64,000 nucleotides of DNA from Novosphingobium mangrovisedimenti (GTDB taxonomy: Bacteria > Pseudomonadota > Alphaproteobacteria > Sphingomonadales > Sphingomonadaceae), in contig NZ_JANZXA010000007.1 of assembly GCF_025153475.1 (NCBI RefSeq), positions 124,001 to 188,000 on the forward strand, written 5' to 3'. The notes beneath the pieces were generated by a model that saw only the letters and a list, made by a program, of their open reading frames with translations, made no database searches and had not been told where the DNA came from. The position numbers were made by a program, and so were the translations under genes. Positions 18,683 to 26,909 of this stretch are shown here, one piece after another; position 1 is the first letter of the stretch, and each line of letters begins with the position of its first letter.

Positions 18683-21352
18683 ATGATGAAGCCGCGGCTT
18701 GTATCGCTGCTGCTGCTTTCCACCGCGCTGGCCACCCCGGCCGCGGCGTGGGCGCAGGAGAGCACTGAACCCGAAGCCGAAACCGCAGCGCAGCCCGCGG
18801 GCGAGGACGAGACGGCGCAAGACGAAGCGCCGGACATCTCGCTGCCAGGCGGCGCGATCGTCGTCACCGGCCAGCGCCAGCGCAATATCCAGCAGTATGC
18901 GCCGCAAGTTCTAAGCGTTCTTTCCACGCAGGAAATCGCGCGAACCGGCGAAGGCGATATTGCCGGTGCCCTCGGCCGTGTGACCGGCCTGTCGGTCGTC
19001 GACAATGGCTACGTCTTCGTGCGTGGTCTGGGCGACCGTTACTCGCTGGCGCTGCTCAACGGCTCGCCGCTTCCCAGCCCCGAACCGCTCAAGCGCGTCG
19101 TTCCGCTCGACCTGTTCCCCACCAGCATCGTGGCCTCGTCGCTCGTCCAGAAAAGCTATTCGGTGAACTTTCCTGGCGAATTCGGTGGCGGCGTCATCAA
19201 TCTCACCACCAAGGCGATCCCGAACGAACCGTTCATCAAGATCGGTGGCGGTGCCACCTGGGACACCGAGACGACCAATAAGCTCGGTTACACCTATTAC
19301 GGCAGCAAGACCGACTGGACGGGCTATGACAACGGCAACCGCGACAAGTCGGTCGAACTGAAGAATTATCTGTCAAGCGGCACGCTCCTGCTCGACGGTG
19401 CCAGCGACGAGGCACGCGCCATAGGCTCCACGCTGATCACCGGACGTAATGCCGTTGTCCAGCGCGATGACAACCTGCCGATCAACTTCTCCGGCAGCAT
19501 CTCGGCCGGCACTTATGCCGACATCGGCGATGCCCGGCTGGGCGTGATTGCCACTGCTGGCTATTCGAACACCTGGACCACCAAGGACATCACCAACCAG
19601 CGGCCGCTCAGCAACTCCGCCTCGCAGCTGGAATCCGCGTTCCGGAACGTCGTCACCGACAACCGCATCGTTGCCAACGGCCTGCTCGGCCTCGGTCTGG
19701 AATGGGGCGACAACCAGGTGCGCTGGACGAACGTCTACATCCACGACACTGTCAAGCGCGCGGGCCTGTCCCTGGGCTACCAGGACAACAACGACGCGAT
19801 CGACTATATGTACCAGAAGACGGGCTGGTACGAACGTCAGCTGATCGACACCCAGCTCGTGGGCGAATTCAAGCTCGGCGGGGATACCGAACTCGACGTG
19901 CGTGGCGGCTACGCGAACTCGAAGCGCAAGGCTCCCTACGAGATCGACCTGCAATACGTCCACCTCAATTCCGGCGAGTTCGGCGACTATTTCGTCAACC
20001 GGCTCGATGGCGGCAACCAGGGTAATGCGACCGTCGCCTTCTCGAACCTCGACGAGGACGTCTGGTCTGCAGGCATGGACCTTTCCCACACCTTTTCGCC
20101 GGGATGGACCGGGTCGGTGGGCTACGCCTATCAGCTCAACGACCGCATGACTTCGCGCAGAGCCTTCCAGTTCCGCGCACAGGGCGACGGTGAACTGGTG
20201 AGCGCGTTCGGCCTGCTGCGTCCCGACGTTCTGTTCCAGCCCGGCACGTTCTACATCAGCTCGGTTTCGGATACGAACTACACGATCCTGACCAACGAAA
20301 TCGACTACGCAGGCGCCGTTTTCACGGCCAAGCTCAACAACCACGCCTGGTACGCCAAGCTCACCGGTCAGTTGACCGACGCGCTCTCGTTCGACCTCGG
20401 CGTTCGCTGGGAATATGCGACCCAGACGGCAGCGGTCGTACCCGTCGCCGATATCGTAAACGCCATTCCAGACACGAACCTCCAAGGCGAATACTGGCTG
20501 CCGGCCCTCACGCTCACCTACGAGATCGAAACGGGCATGCAGGTCCGCTTCAACGCCTCGAAGACGCTGGCTCGCCCGCAGTTCCGCGAGCTTCTCTACC
20601 AATCGTTCTTCGATCCAGAGAGCAACCGCGCCTACCGCGGCAACCCGCTGCTGACGGACAGCCAGCTCTACAACGCGGAAGGTCGTTTCGAGTGGTATTT
20701 CGCGCCCGAGCAACGCGTCTCGATCGGTGCATTTTTCAAGCGCCTCGACAACCCGATCGAAACGTTCCTGGTCCGCCCGGGCAACGACTACATCACGACT
20801 TACGCCAATGCACCCAAGGCCGACCTTTACGGTGCCGAAATCGAAGTGCAGAAATACTTCGATCTCTTCGCGGACCGGCGCCTTCTGATATCTGCCAACT
20901 ACACCTACACGAAGTCCAAGCTGAAGGTGAAGGAAGGCGACACAACGGCGGTTTACGGTTCGTCCTCGAACAACGCTCTGGACTATTTCCGGAACGGCGC
21001 GCCGCTCACCGGTCAGTCCGAGCACATCGCGAACGTCCAGATCGGCCTGGAACAGCAAGGTGGCCTGTCCCAACAAACCTTCCTGATCAACTACGCCAGC
21101 AAGCGCGCGACAAGCCGCGGCCTCAACCAGTCGGGCCAGCCGGACATCTTCCAGGATCCCGGCCTGACCATCGACTTTGTCGCCCGCCAGGGTATCACGC
21201 TGGCCGGTACCGATGTCGAAATCAAGTTCGAGGCCCGCAACCTGACCGGTCGTCGGCATCTTGAATACCAGGATTTCAGCGACGGTCGCGTTCAGATCAA
21301 CAGCTACGACGTGGGCCGCACGATCTCGCTCTCGGCCTCGCTCGAATTCTGA
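18683..21352 (+). CDS. TonB-dependent outer-membrane receptor
   Basis: An 889-residue receptor with a signal peptide (LVSLLLLSTALATPAAAWAQ), an acidic linker, a TonB-box-like AIVVTGQRQ, a plug domain (ALGRVTGLSVVDNGYVFVRG, then FPGEFGGGVINLTTK) and a long beta-barrel ending in the aromatic-terminated SLSASLEF. It belongs to the large receptors with VRGLGDRYSLALLNG in the plug. It takes up a ligand across the outer membrane using TonB energy. The gene follows the lipoprotein by 87 bases and probably shares its PHO-box promoter, suggesting induction under phosphate limitation. A strong terminator follows at 21400. The ligand is unknown. Confidence 0.93.
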   Translation: MMKPRLVSLLLLSTALATPAAAWAQESTEPEAETAAQPAGEDETAQDEAPDISLPGGAIVVTGQRQRNIQQYAPQVLSVLSTQEIARTGEGDIAGALGRVTGLSVVDNGYVFVRGLGDRYSLALLNGSPLPSPEPLKRVVPLDLFPTSIVASSLVQKSYSVNFPGEFGGGVINLTTKAIPNEPFIKIGGGATWDTETTNKLGYTYYGSKTDWTGYDNGNRDKSVELKNYLSSGTLLLDGASDEARAIGSTLITGRNAVVQRDDNLPINFSGSISAGTYADIGDARLGVIATAGYSNTWTTKDITNQRPLSNSASQLESAFRNVVTDNRIVANGLLGLGLEWGDNQVRWTNVYIHDTVKRAGLSLGYQDNNDAIDYMYQKTGWYERQLIDTQLVGEFKLGGDTELDVRGGYANSKRKAPYEIDLQYVHLNSGEFGDYFVNRLDGGNQGNATVAFSNLDEDVWSAGMDLSHTFSPGWTGSVGYAYQLNDRMTSRRAFQFRAQGDGELVSAFGLLRPDVLFQPGTFYISSVSDTNYTILTNEIDYAGAVFTAKLNNHAWYAKLTGQLTDALSFDLGVRWEYATQTAAVVPVADIVNAIPDTNLQGEYWLPALTLTYEIETGMQVRFNASKTLARPQFRELLYQSFFDPESNRAYRGNPLLTDSQLYNAEGRFEWYFAPEQRVSIGAFFKRLDNPIETFLVRPGNDYITTYANAPKADLYGAEIEVQKYFDLFADRRLLISANYTYTKSKLKVKEGDTTAVYGSSSNNALDYFRNGAPLTGQSEHIANVQIGLEQQGGLSQQTFLINYASKRATSRGLNQSGQPDIFQDPGLTIDFVARQGITLAGTDVEIKFEARNLTGRRHLEYQDFSDGRVQINSYDVGRTISLSASLEF

Positions 21353-21399
21353 TCCGTTTCTCACCGGGAGGTCCCTGTCCTCCCAACGGCACCTTAGAC

Positions 21400-21434
21400 A
21401 GCCCGGTCGCAGCAATGCGGCCGGGCTCTTTTTT
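21400..21434 (+). terminator. Rho-independent terminator after the TonB receptor
   Basis: AGCCCGG (21400-21406) pairs with CCGGGCT (21421-21427), and a T-rich run (TCTTTTTTCTTT) follows. It ends the lipoprotein-receptor transcript. Confidence 0.85.
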
Positions 21435-21484
21435 CTTTGCGCGCCAGCGTGTTCACACTTATGCGCTGCGGCCGGAGAATTCGC

Positions 21485-22063
21485 TTGGAAGCCCTGCTCA
21501 CTTCAACCGCCGTCGTCGCCCTCGCCGAGATCGGCGACAAGACCCAACTGCTCGCCATCGTGCTCGCCACGCGCTTCAAGCGCCCTTGGCCGATCATCTG
21601 CGGCATTCTGGTCGCGACGCTCGCCAACCACTTCCTGGCGGCGCTGGTGGGCGAGCAGGCCGCGTCCTTCCTCGACGGGCTGTGGTTTCGCTATCTCGTC
21701 GCCGCCAGCTTCCTCCTCATGGCGGGCTGGACACTCGTTCCCGACAAGTTCGACGACGATGAAGACCCCAGGCCAAGCCGGTTCGGCCCTTTCATCGCCA
21801 CGACCATCGCCTTTTTCCTCGTGGAGATGGGCGACAAGACGCAAGTCGCCACAATCGCCCTGGGCGCGCGTTTCCAGACCGTGGTCCCGGTTACGACCGG
21901 CACTACGCTGGGCATGCTGATCGCCAACGTACCCGCCGTGTTCCTCGGTCACGAAATCATCAAGCGCGTGCCGCTTGGCACCGTGCGCGTGATCGCGGCA
22001 CTGCTTTTCCTGGCGATCGGGCTATGGCTGCTGACGCAAACGGCAGGCTGGATGCCCTCGTGA
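21485..22063 (+). CDS. GDT1/TMEM165 family cation transporter
   Basis: About 192 residues with six hydrophobic segments in two repeats. Each repeat carries the family signature, EIGDKTQ in the first helix and EMGDKTQ in the fourth. The family moves divalent cations, typically manganese or calcium, in exchange for protons. I favour TTG 21485 because GGAG lies 7 bases upstream, though ATG 21461 is also possible and adds eight residues. The gene starts just after the receptor's terminator, so it has its own transcript, and it converges with the PhoB-like regulator gene 29 bases later. No manganese riboswitch is evident in the short leader. Confidence 0.85.
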   Translation: MEALLTSTAVVALAEIGDKTQLLAIVLATRFKRPWPIICGILVATLANHFLAALVGEQAASFLDGLWFRYLVAASFLLMAGWTLVPDKFDDDEDPRPSRFGPFIATTIAFFLVEMGDKTQVATIALGARFQTVVPVTTGTTLGMLIANVPAVFLGHEIIKRVPLGTVRVIAALLFLAIGLWLLTQTAGWMPS

Positions 22064-22092
22064 GGCCCTGAGCTTCCTGCCTGCCCTGCCTG

Positions 22093-22767
22093 TTACACGG
22101 TATCGAAGACGTACCCCAGCGAGCGTACGGTACGCAGCGGATTGCCCGCACCGGCACCCTTGAGCGCACGGCGCAGCCGGCCGATCCATACATCGACGGT
22201 GCGTTCGTCCACCGGCGGTTCCTGCTTGCCGAGCGCGGCGATGAGCTGGCCGCGGCTGAAAACGCGGCCGGGATGCTCGATGAAATAACGCAGGAGACGA
22301 AGCTCGTTGGGCATAAGCGGGATCGGCTTGCCCTGCCAGCGCGCCTGGAACGCGCTGACATCCACGGTCAGTTCACCCTGCGCGACAACCCGGATGCCCG
22401 CGCTGTCCTGATCGCCGAGGTTGGCACCAAGCACGCGGTCGAGCAGCGCCGTGCGGGCAAGCGGACCGACCATGTAATCGTCCGCCCCCATGCGCAGCGC
22501 GCGCTTGCGATCCTCGAGGTTGTCCTCCTCGAGCACCATGGTCACGTGCGCATGAGCCGTGAGCGGATCGGCCCGCAGGCGCCGGCACAGTTCCAGACCC
22601 GACATTTCGGGCAGGACCCAGTCGATGAAGACCCACAGCGCGCCCTCGATGAGCGGCAGCTCGGCGAAGTCCGTCCACCGATGCAGAACGACATCGAAGT
22701 CGTCATGCCGAAAGGCCGCCAGCCCTCCGGAAAGCTCGCTCGCCAGCAATATATCGATCCGCCGCAT
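22093..22767 (-). CDS. PhoB-like response regulator with degenerate receiver domain
   Basis: About 224 residues from ATG 22767 (MRRIDILLAS). The upstream GTG 22845 is rejected because it would place the PHO box inside the gene. The C-terminal winged helix is very like PhoB: NELRLLRYFIEHPGRVFSRG, then DERTVDVWIGRLRRAL and RTVRSLGYVFDT. The receiver keeps the phospho-acceptor position (Asp49 in FIDWVLPEMSG) but lacks the N-terminal acidic pair. It has VLEE where PhoB has the switch Thr (LTA), and VGP where PhoB has the conserved Lys (TKP). It may therefore not be controlled by ordinary phosphorylation. It is divergent from plcP-agt and preceded by its own PHO box. Its DNA site could overlap that of PhoB; this is inference. 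Confidence 0.85.
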   Translation of the reverse strand: MRRIDILLASELSGGLAAFRHDDFDVVLHRWTDFAELPLIEGALWVFIDWVLPEMSGLELCRRLRADPLTAHAHVTMVLEEDNLEDRKRALRMGADDYMVGPLARTALLDRVLGANLGDQDSAGIRVVAQGELTVDVSAFQARWQGKPIPLMPNELRLLRYFIEHPGRVFSRGQLIAALGKQEPPVDERTVDVWIGRLRRALKGAGAGNPLRTVRSLGYVFDTV

Positions 22768-22810
22768 TGCCCCTGCCCGATTGGTACGGCGGGCTGTCTG
22801 CCCTCGGAGT

Positions 22811-22839
22811 GTGACGAACGGGTGACATATCGGTGACGG
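22811..22839 (-). promoter_or_regulatory. PHO box for the PhoB-like regulator
   Basis: Read on the minus strand, three half-sites with exact 11-base spacing: CCGTCAC (22833-22839), ATGTCAC (22822-22828) and TCGTCAC (22811-22817). The box ends 43 bases before ATG 22767, a normal promoter position. Confidence 0.75.
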
Positions 22840-22878
22840 GACCATGAAAACTATTCGGCGGTCGCGCGTCCATGTGGA

Positions 22879-22907
22879 TTGTCACGGAACTGACCCGCAA
22901 CCGTCAC
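22879..22907 (+). promoter_or_regulatory. PHO box for plcP-agt
   Basis: Half-sites TTGTCAC (22879), CTGACCC (22890) and CCGTCAC (22901), each 11 bases apart; the middle one is weaker. It lies 58 bases before ATG 22966 and 39 bases from the opposite-facing PHO box, so the two divergent promoters share one control region. Confidence 0.72.
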
Positions 22908-22965
22908 GGCCGCGCAACGGCGCAATGCAATAGGGAAGCTCGCTGGCAACGGGGGCAACCGAGCG

Positions 22966-23868
22966 ATGCGAACCGACGTGGATACTCTTCTCGAACAGCA
23001 CACGGGCAACGGCAGCCGGATTCCGGCATGGCTCGATCTGCCCGATCCCAAGGGCTTCAAACCCAAGCGCAAGTACCGCACGATCTGGATTTCCGACGTG
23101 CATCTGGGCACGCGCGGCTGCAACGCCGCGCTCTTGGTCGACTTCCTGCGGTCGGTACAGTGCGACACGCTCTATCTCGTCGGCGACATCGTCGACGGCT
23201 GGCGCCTGCGCAAGGGCTGGTACTGGCCCGATGCCCACAACGAAGTGGTGCGGCGCATCCTCAAGATGGCCCATCGCGGCACCCGCGTGGTCTTCATCGC
23301 CGGCAATCACGACGAAATGCTGCGCGACTATGCCGGGCTCACGTTCGGCGGCGTCGAACTCGCGCTCGAAGCGGTCCATGAAACGGTCGACGGGCGGCGC
23401 CTGCTGGTGACCCACGGCGATGCCTTCGACGGCGTCGTGCTCTACCACAAGTGGCTCGCGTTCCTGGGCGACAAGGCCTACTCGATGCTGCTGCGCATGA
23501 ACATCGCCTTCAATGCCGTGCGGCGGCGCCTGCGGATGCCGTACTGGTCGCTCTCCGCCTACATGAAGAAGAAGGTCAAGAACGCGGTCCAGTACGTGTG
23601 CAGCTACGAGGAAGCCGTGGCTTCCGAAGCGATCAGCCGCGGTTTCGATGGCGTCGTGTGCGGCCACATCCACTGCGCCGAAATCCGCCAGTTCGGCGGC
23701 ATTACCTACTACAACGACGGCGACTGGGTGGAAAGCTGCACCGCCCTTGCAGAGGATGCCAGCGGCCAGATCGAAATCATCGACTGGGTCGCCGAAACCG
23801 GTGGCCACGCCAGCGACACCGTGGTTACCGAACTGGGCGCCGCGATACCGGCCGAGGCCGGCGCGTGA
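22966..23868 (+). CDS. plcP: PlcP-like metallophosphoesterase (phosphate-starvation phospholipase C)
   Basis: A 300-residue calcineurin-like phosphoesterase with all metal-binding motifs: Asp44/His46 in SDVHLG, Asp74 in VGDIVDG, Asn114/His115 in AGNHDE, His150 in THGD, and His234/His236 in GHIH. Such proteins are often labelled UDP-2,3-diacylglucosamine hydrolase (LpxH-like). The tight coupling to a glycosyltransferase (start overlaps this stop by 4 bases) and the PHO box upstream are the hallmarks of PlcP. PlcP removes the phosphate head groups of phospholipids under phosphate limitation, and the resulting diacylglycerol is glycosylated by Agt. No signal peptide is seen. The assignment as PlcP rather than an LpxH relative rests on context. 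Confidence 0.85.
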   Translation: MRTDVDTLLEQHTGNGSRIPAWLDLPDPKGFKPKRKYRTIWISDVHLGTRGCNAALLVDFLRSVQCDTLYLVGDIVDGWRLRKGWYWPDAHNEVVRRILKMAHRGTRVVFIAGNHDEMLRDYAGLTFGGVELALEAVHETVDGRRLLVTHGDAFDGVVLYHKWLAFLGDKAYSMLLRMNIAFNAVRRRLRMPYWSLSAYMKKKVKNAVQYVCSYEEAVASEAISRGFDGVVCGHIHCAEIRQFGGITYYNDGDWVESCTALAEDASGQIEIIDWVAETGGHASDTVVTELGAAIPAEAGA

Positions 23869-24935
23869 AGCTGGCGCTGGCGACCGACGCCTGGCTGCCT
23901 CAGGTCAACGGCGTCGTCCGCTCGCTTTCGGCGACGCTCGAAGAACTCACGCAGCGCGGCCACAGCGTCGAGACGATCACGCCCGACCGTTTCCTGACGG
24001 TGCCGATGCCCGGCTATGCCTCGATCCGACTGGCCATGGCACCCCGCTTCGGCATACGCCGGATGCTCGACAGGTCGGCCCCCGAAATCGTCCACATCGC
24101 CACCGAAGGCCCGATCGGCTGGGCGGCGCGCGGCTGGTGCCTTTCGCGCGGCGTGCCGTTCACTTCGGCCTTCCACACCCGCTTTCCCGAATATGCCGCC
24201 GTGCGGACGGGCCTCTCCGCCGAATACTTCTGGCCGATCCTGCAGCGCTTCCATGCGCCGAGCAGCGCGGTGCTCGTTTCCACCCGCAGCCTTGCGGACG
24301 AACTTGCCGGGCGCGGCATCGAGCATACGCGCCCATGGAGCCGCGGCATCGATCATTCGCTGTTCCGTCCCGAGGGTCCGCGCCATCCGGCGATGACTGC
24401 CCTTCCCGGCCCGGTCCTGCTCAACGTCGGGCGGGTCGCACCGGAAAAGAACCTCGAAGCCTTCCTCTCGGCCGACGTTCCCGGCAGCAAGGTCGTGGTC
24501 GGCGATGGCCCGGCGCTCGATAGCCTTAAGCGCCGCTATCCCGAAGTGCTGTTCCTCGGTTCGCTGGCCGGAGAAGAACTCGCCTCGGCTTACCGTGCCG
24601 CCGACTGCTTCGTGTTCCCCAGCCTGACCGACACTTTCGGCCTCGTCGTGATCGAGGCGCTGGCCTGCGGCACGCCGGTCGCGGCCTATCCGGTTACCGG
24701 CCCGATCGACATTCTCGGCCGCGACGGCTGCGGCGTGGACACGCGGGTGCCATTCCCTGGCGGTGCCGTCGACGAGGATCTGGAACAGGCGATCGCGGCT
24801 GCGCTGCGTATCGAACGCGGGGATGCCGCGGCGCTTGGCGGGCTCTATTCGTGGCGGCGCGCCACCGACCAGTTCCTGCGGGCCATCGCCTCGGCGCTCA
24901 ATGACCAGGATCGCAGGATGAGAAACGCCGCCTGA
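23865..24935 (+). CDS. agt: Agt-like glycosyltransferase (GT4, lipid glycosylation)
   Basis: About 356 residues from GTG 23865, overlapping the plcP stop. It is a GT-B fold glycosyltransferase of the GT4 type. The N-terminal domain starts LALATDAWLPQVNGVVRSL. The C-terminal domain has LLNVGRVAPEKNLEAFL and the donor-binding segment ADCFVFPSLTDTFGLVVIEALACGTPVAAYP, with the paired Glu of the family. Proteins annotated as alpha-mannosyltransferase share this pattern. Following plcP under the same PHO box, it most likely adds sugar or uronic acid to diacylglycerol so that glycolipids replace phospholipids when phosphate is scarce. The sugar donor cannot be read from sequence. Confidence 0.85.
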   Translation: MKLALATDAWLPQVNGVVRSLSATLEELTQRGHSVETITPDRFLTVPMPGYASIRLAMAPRFGIRRMLDRSAPEIVHIATEGPIGWAARGWCLSRGVPFTSAFHTRFPEYAAVRTGLSAEYFWPILQRFHAPSSAVLVSTRSLADELAGRGIEHTRPWSRGIDHSLFRPEGPRHPAMTALPGPVLLNVGRVAPEKNLEAFLSADVPGSKVVVGDGPALDSLKRRYPEVLFLGSLAGEELASAYRAADCFVFPSLTDTFGLVVIEALACGTPVAAYPVTGPIDILGRDGCGVDTRVPFPGGAVDEDLEQAIAAALRIERGDAAALGGLYSWRRATDQFLRAIASALNDQDRRMRNAA

Positions 24936-25019
24936 GGCTTATACGCCCCACAGCCGTTTGACCTGCCAACGCGATTGCTGTTCCCTCTTCCGAAAGAAGT
25001 ATCCGGGAGAGGGAATTTC

Positions 25020-26909
25020 ATGGAACCGCAAGGCGCGCTGCATTCGCCAAGGCCCGTAGCCCTGGCATTCCTCCTGCTCGCGCTTGCCCTGCTCCTTCCC
25101 GGCCACCTTTCCGCCGTGGACAACACGCCCGGCGTTCAGCCCGCCCAGGAGAAATTTCCCGAAGGTGCCCGCACCTATCGCGAGCATTGCGCCGCGTGCC
25201 ACGAGACCGGCGCGGGACGGGCCCCGGCACGCGTCATCCTGAGCTACATGACGCCACATGCCATCATCGCCGCCCTGACCGGCGGCGCGATGCAGGCACA
25301 GGGTGCGGCGCTCGAACAGCAGCAGAAGGAACAGGTCGCGCAATACCTTTCCGGCCAGACGCTGGGCAATGCCAGCACAGCCTTGCCCGAACCGCCGCCC
25401 TGCACGCCCGATCACGCGCTGTTCGACCGCAAGCGGGTCCCCGCCTTCGCCGGCGCCGGGATCGACCTTGCAGCGACCCATTCGGTCGGCACCGGACAGG
25501 CCGGGATCGACAGGACCAGCGTGGGCCGGCTCAAGCTCAAGTGGGCCTTCGGCTTCCCGCTCGCCAACCGCGCACGCTCCCAGCCCGCGCTGGGCGGCGG
25601 CGCGATCTTCGTCGGCAGCCATGGCGGCAAGGTCTATGCGCTCGACCGGGAAACCGGCTGCACCCGCTGGACTTTCGACGCCGGATCGGAAGTGCGCACC
25701 GGCATCGTCCTCTCCCTGTGGAAAGCGGATGACGCCAATGCCGTACCGCTCGCCTATTTCGGGGACTGGGCCGGCAATGCCTATGCTGTGGAGGCCTTTA
25801 CCGGCAAGCTGGCGTGGAAGGTCCATGCCGACGCGCATCCCGCCGCGGTCATCACCGCCAGCCCCGCGCTCTATGGCGATACGCTCTACGTTCCCGTGTC
25901 CTCGCTGGAGGAAGCCTCGGCGGCAACGCCGGGCTACCTCTGCTGCTCGTTCCGCGGCTCGGTGCTGGCGCTCGATTCCCGTACGGGAGCGGCGAAATGG
26001 CGCACATGGCTGGTGGACGAGCCTGTGCCTCAGGACGGCGGCAAGTCCCTCGGCCCGTCGGGCGTGCCTGTCTGGGCCGGCATCGCCATCGACGCAAAGC
26101 GCGCCAGCCTGATCGTGGCGACCGGCGACAACTACACCCATCCGACAACGGACCTGTCCGACGCACTGGTGGCCATGGACCTGCGGACGGGGGCCATAAA
26201 ATGGCACTTCCAGGCCCTGGAAGGTGACGCCTGGAATGTCGACTGCGTCACTCCCGATCCCGACAATTGCCCCGAAGATGCCGGTCCGGATTACGATTTC
26301 GGCGCGATCCCGATCCTGGCCGCCGACGAGGAAGGACGCGACTACGTGCTGGCCGGCCAGAAGTCCGGCATCGCCTGGGCCGTCGATGCGCAAACCGGCG
26401 GGCTGATCTGGAAGCGGCAGGTGGGCCGGGGCGGCATGGCGGGGGGCGTGCACTTCGGCTTGGCCGAGGACAACGGACGCGTCTACGTCGCCATCAGCGA
26501 CATGCCCGACGGCGTCGAGCGCCCCTTCCCGGCCGCACCCGGGATCCACGCGCTCGATCTGAAGACCGGCGAGACCTTGTGGGACGCGCCGCCGCCCGAG
26601 CAGGTCTGCGAAGGCCGCCCGCTCTGCCTTCCGGGCAACAGCGGCGCGATCACCGTCACGCCCGATCTGGTGCTGGCCGGCGGGGACGATGGCTATCTGC
26701 GCATTCTCGATGCGGCCACGGGCGAGGAACTCTGGCAGTTCGACACCGCGCAGGATTTCAGCACGGTCAACGGCGTTCCGGCAAAGGGCGGCGCGATGAG
26801 CGGCGGGGCGGCACCGATCGTCGACAACGGTCAGCTTATCATGTCCTCGGGCTATGGCTTCGTCTCGAAGATGCCGGGTAACGTGCTGATGGTGTTCGAA
26901 GTCGAATGA
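25020..26909 (+). CDS. Cytochrome c / PQQ-type beta-propeller dehydrogenase (polyvinyl-alcohol-dehydrogenase-like)
   Basis: About 629 residues from ATG 25020, which has GAGAGGGA upstream. A membrane/signal segment (VALAFLLLALALLLPGHLSA) is followed by a c-type heme domain with CAACH (Cys57, Cys60, His61), then an eight-bladed PQQ-like propeller with repeated blade ends such as GGKVYALDRETGCTRW, VLALDSRTGAAKW and LRILDAATGEELWQFD. The order heme domain then propeller, and the size, match polyvinyl alcohol dehydrogenases of sphingomonads; the true substrate may be another secondary alcohol. It is periplasmic. The next gene's start overlaps its stop (ATGA), indicating co-transcription. Confidence 0.83.
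   Translation: MEPQGALHSPRPVALAFLLLALALLLPGHLSAVDNTPGVQPAQEKFPEGARTYREHCAACHETGAGRAPARVILSYMTPHAIIAALTGGAMQAQGAALEQQQKEQVAQYLSGQTLGNASTALPEPPPCTPDHALFDRKRVPAFAGAGIDLAATHSVGTGQAGIDRTSVGRLKLKWAFGFPLANRARSQPALGGGAIFVGSHGGKVYALDRETGCTRWTFDAGSEVRTGIVLSLWKADDANAVPLAYFGDWAGNAYAVEAFTGKLAWKVHADAHPAAVITASPALYGDTLYVPVSSLEEASAATPGYLCCSFRGSVLALDSRTGAAKWRTWLVDEPVPQDGGKSLGPSGVPVWAGIAIDAKRASLIVATGDNYTHPTTDLSDALVAMDLRTGAIKWHFQALEGDAWNVDCVTPDPDNCPEDAGPDYDFGAIPILAADEEGRDYVLAGQKSGIAWAVDAQTGGLIWKRQVGRGGMAGGVHFGLAEDNGRVYVAISDMPDGVERPFPAAPGIHALDLKTGETLWDAPPPEQVCEGRPLCLPGNSGAITVTPDLVLAGGDDGYLRILDAATGEELWQFDTAQDFSTVNGVPAKGGAMSGGAAPIVDNGQLIMSSGYGFVSKMPGNVLMVFEVE

Noticed and set aside
16922-21415. Minus-strand frames opposite the lipoprotein and TonB receptor genes
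   Set aside because: They lie opposite genes with signal peptides, lipobox and receptor motifs and have no recognisable domains.
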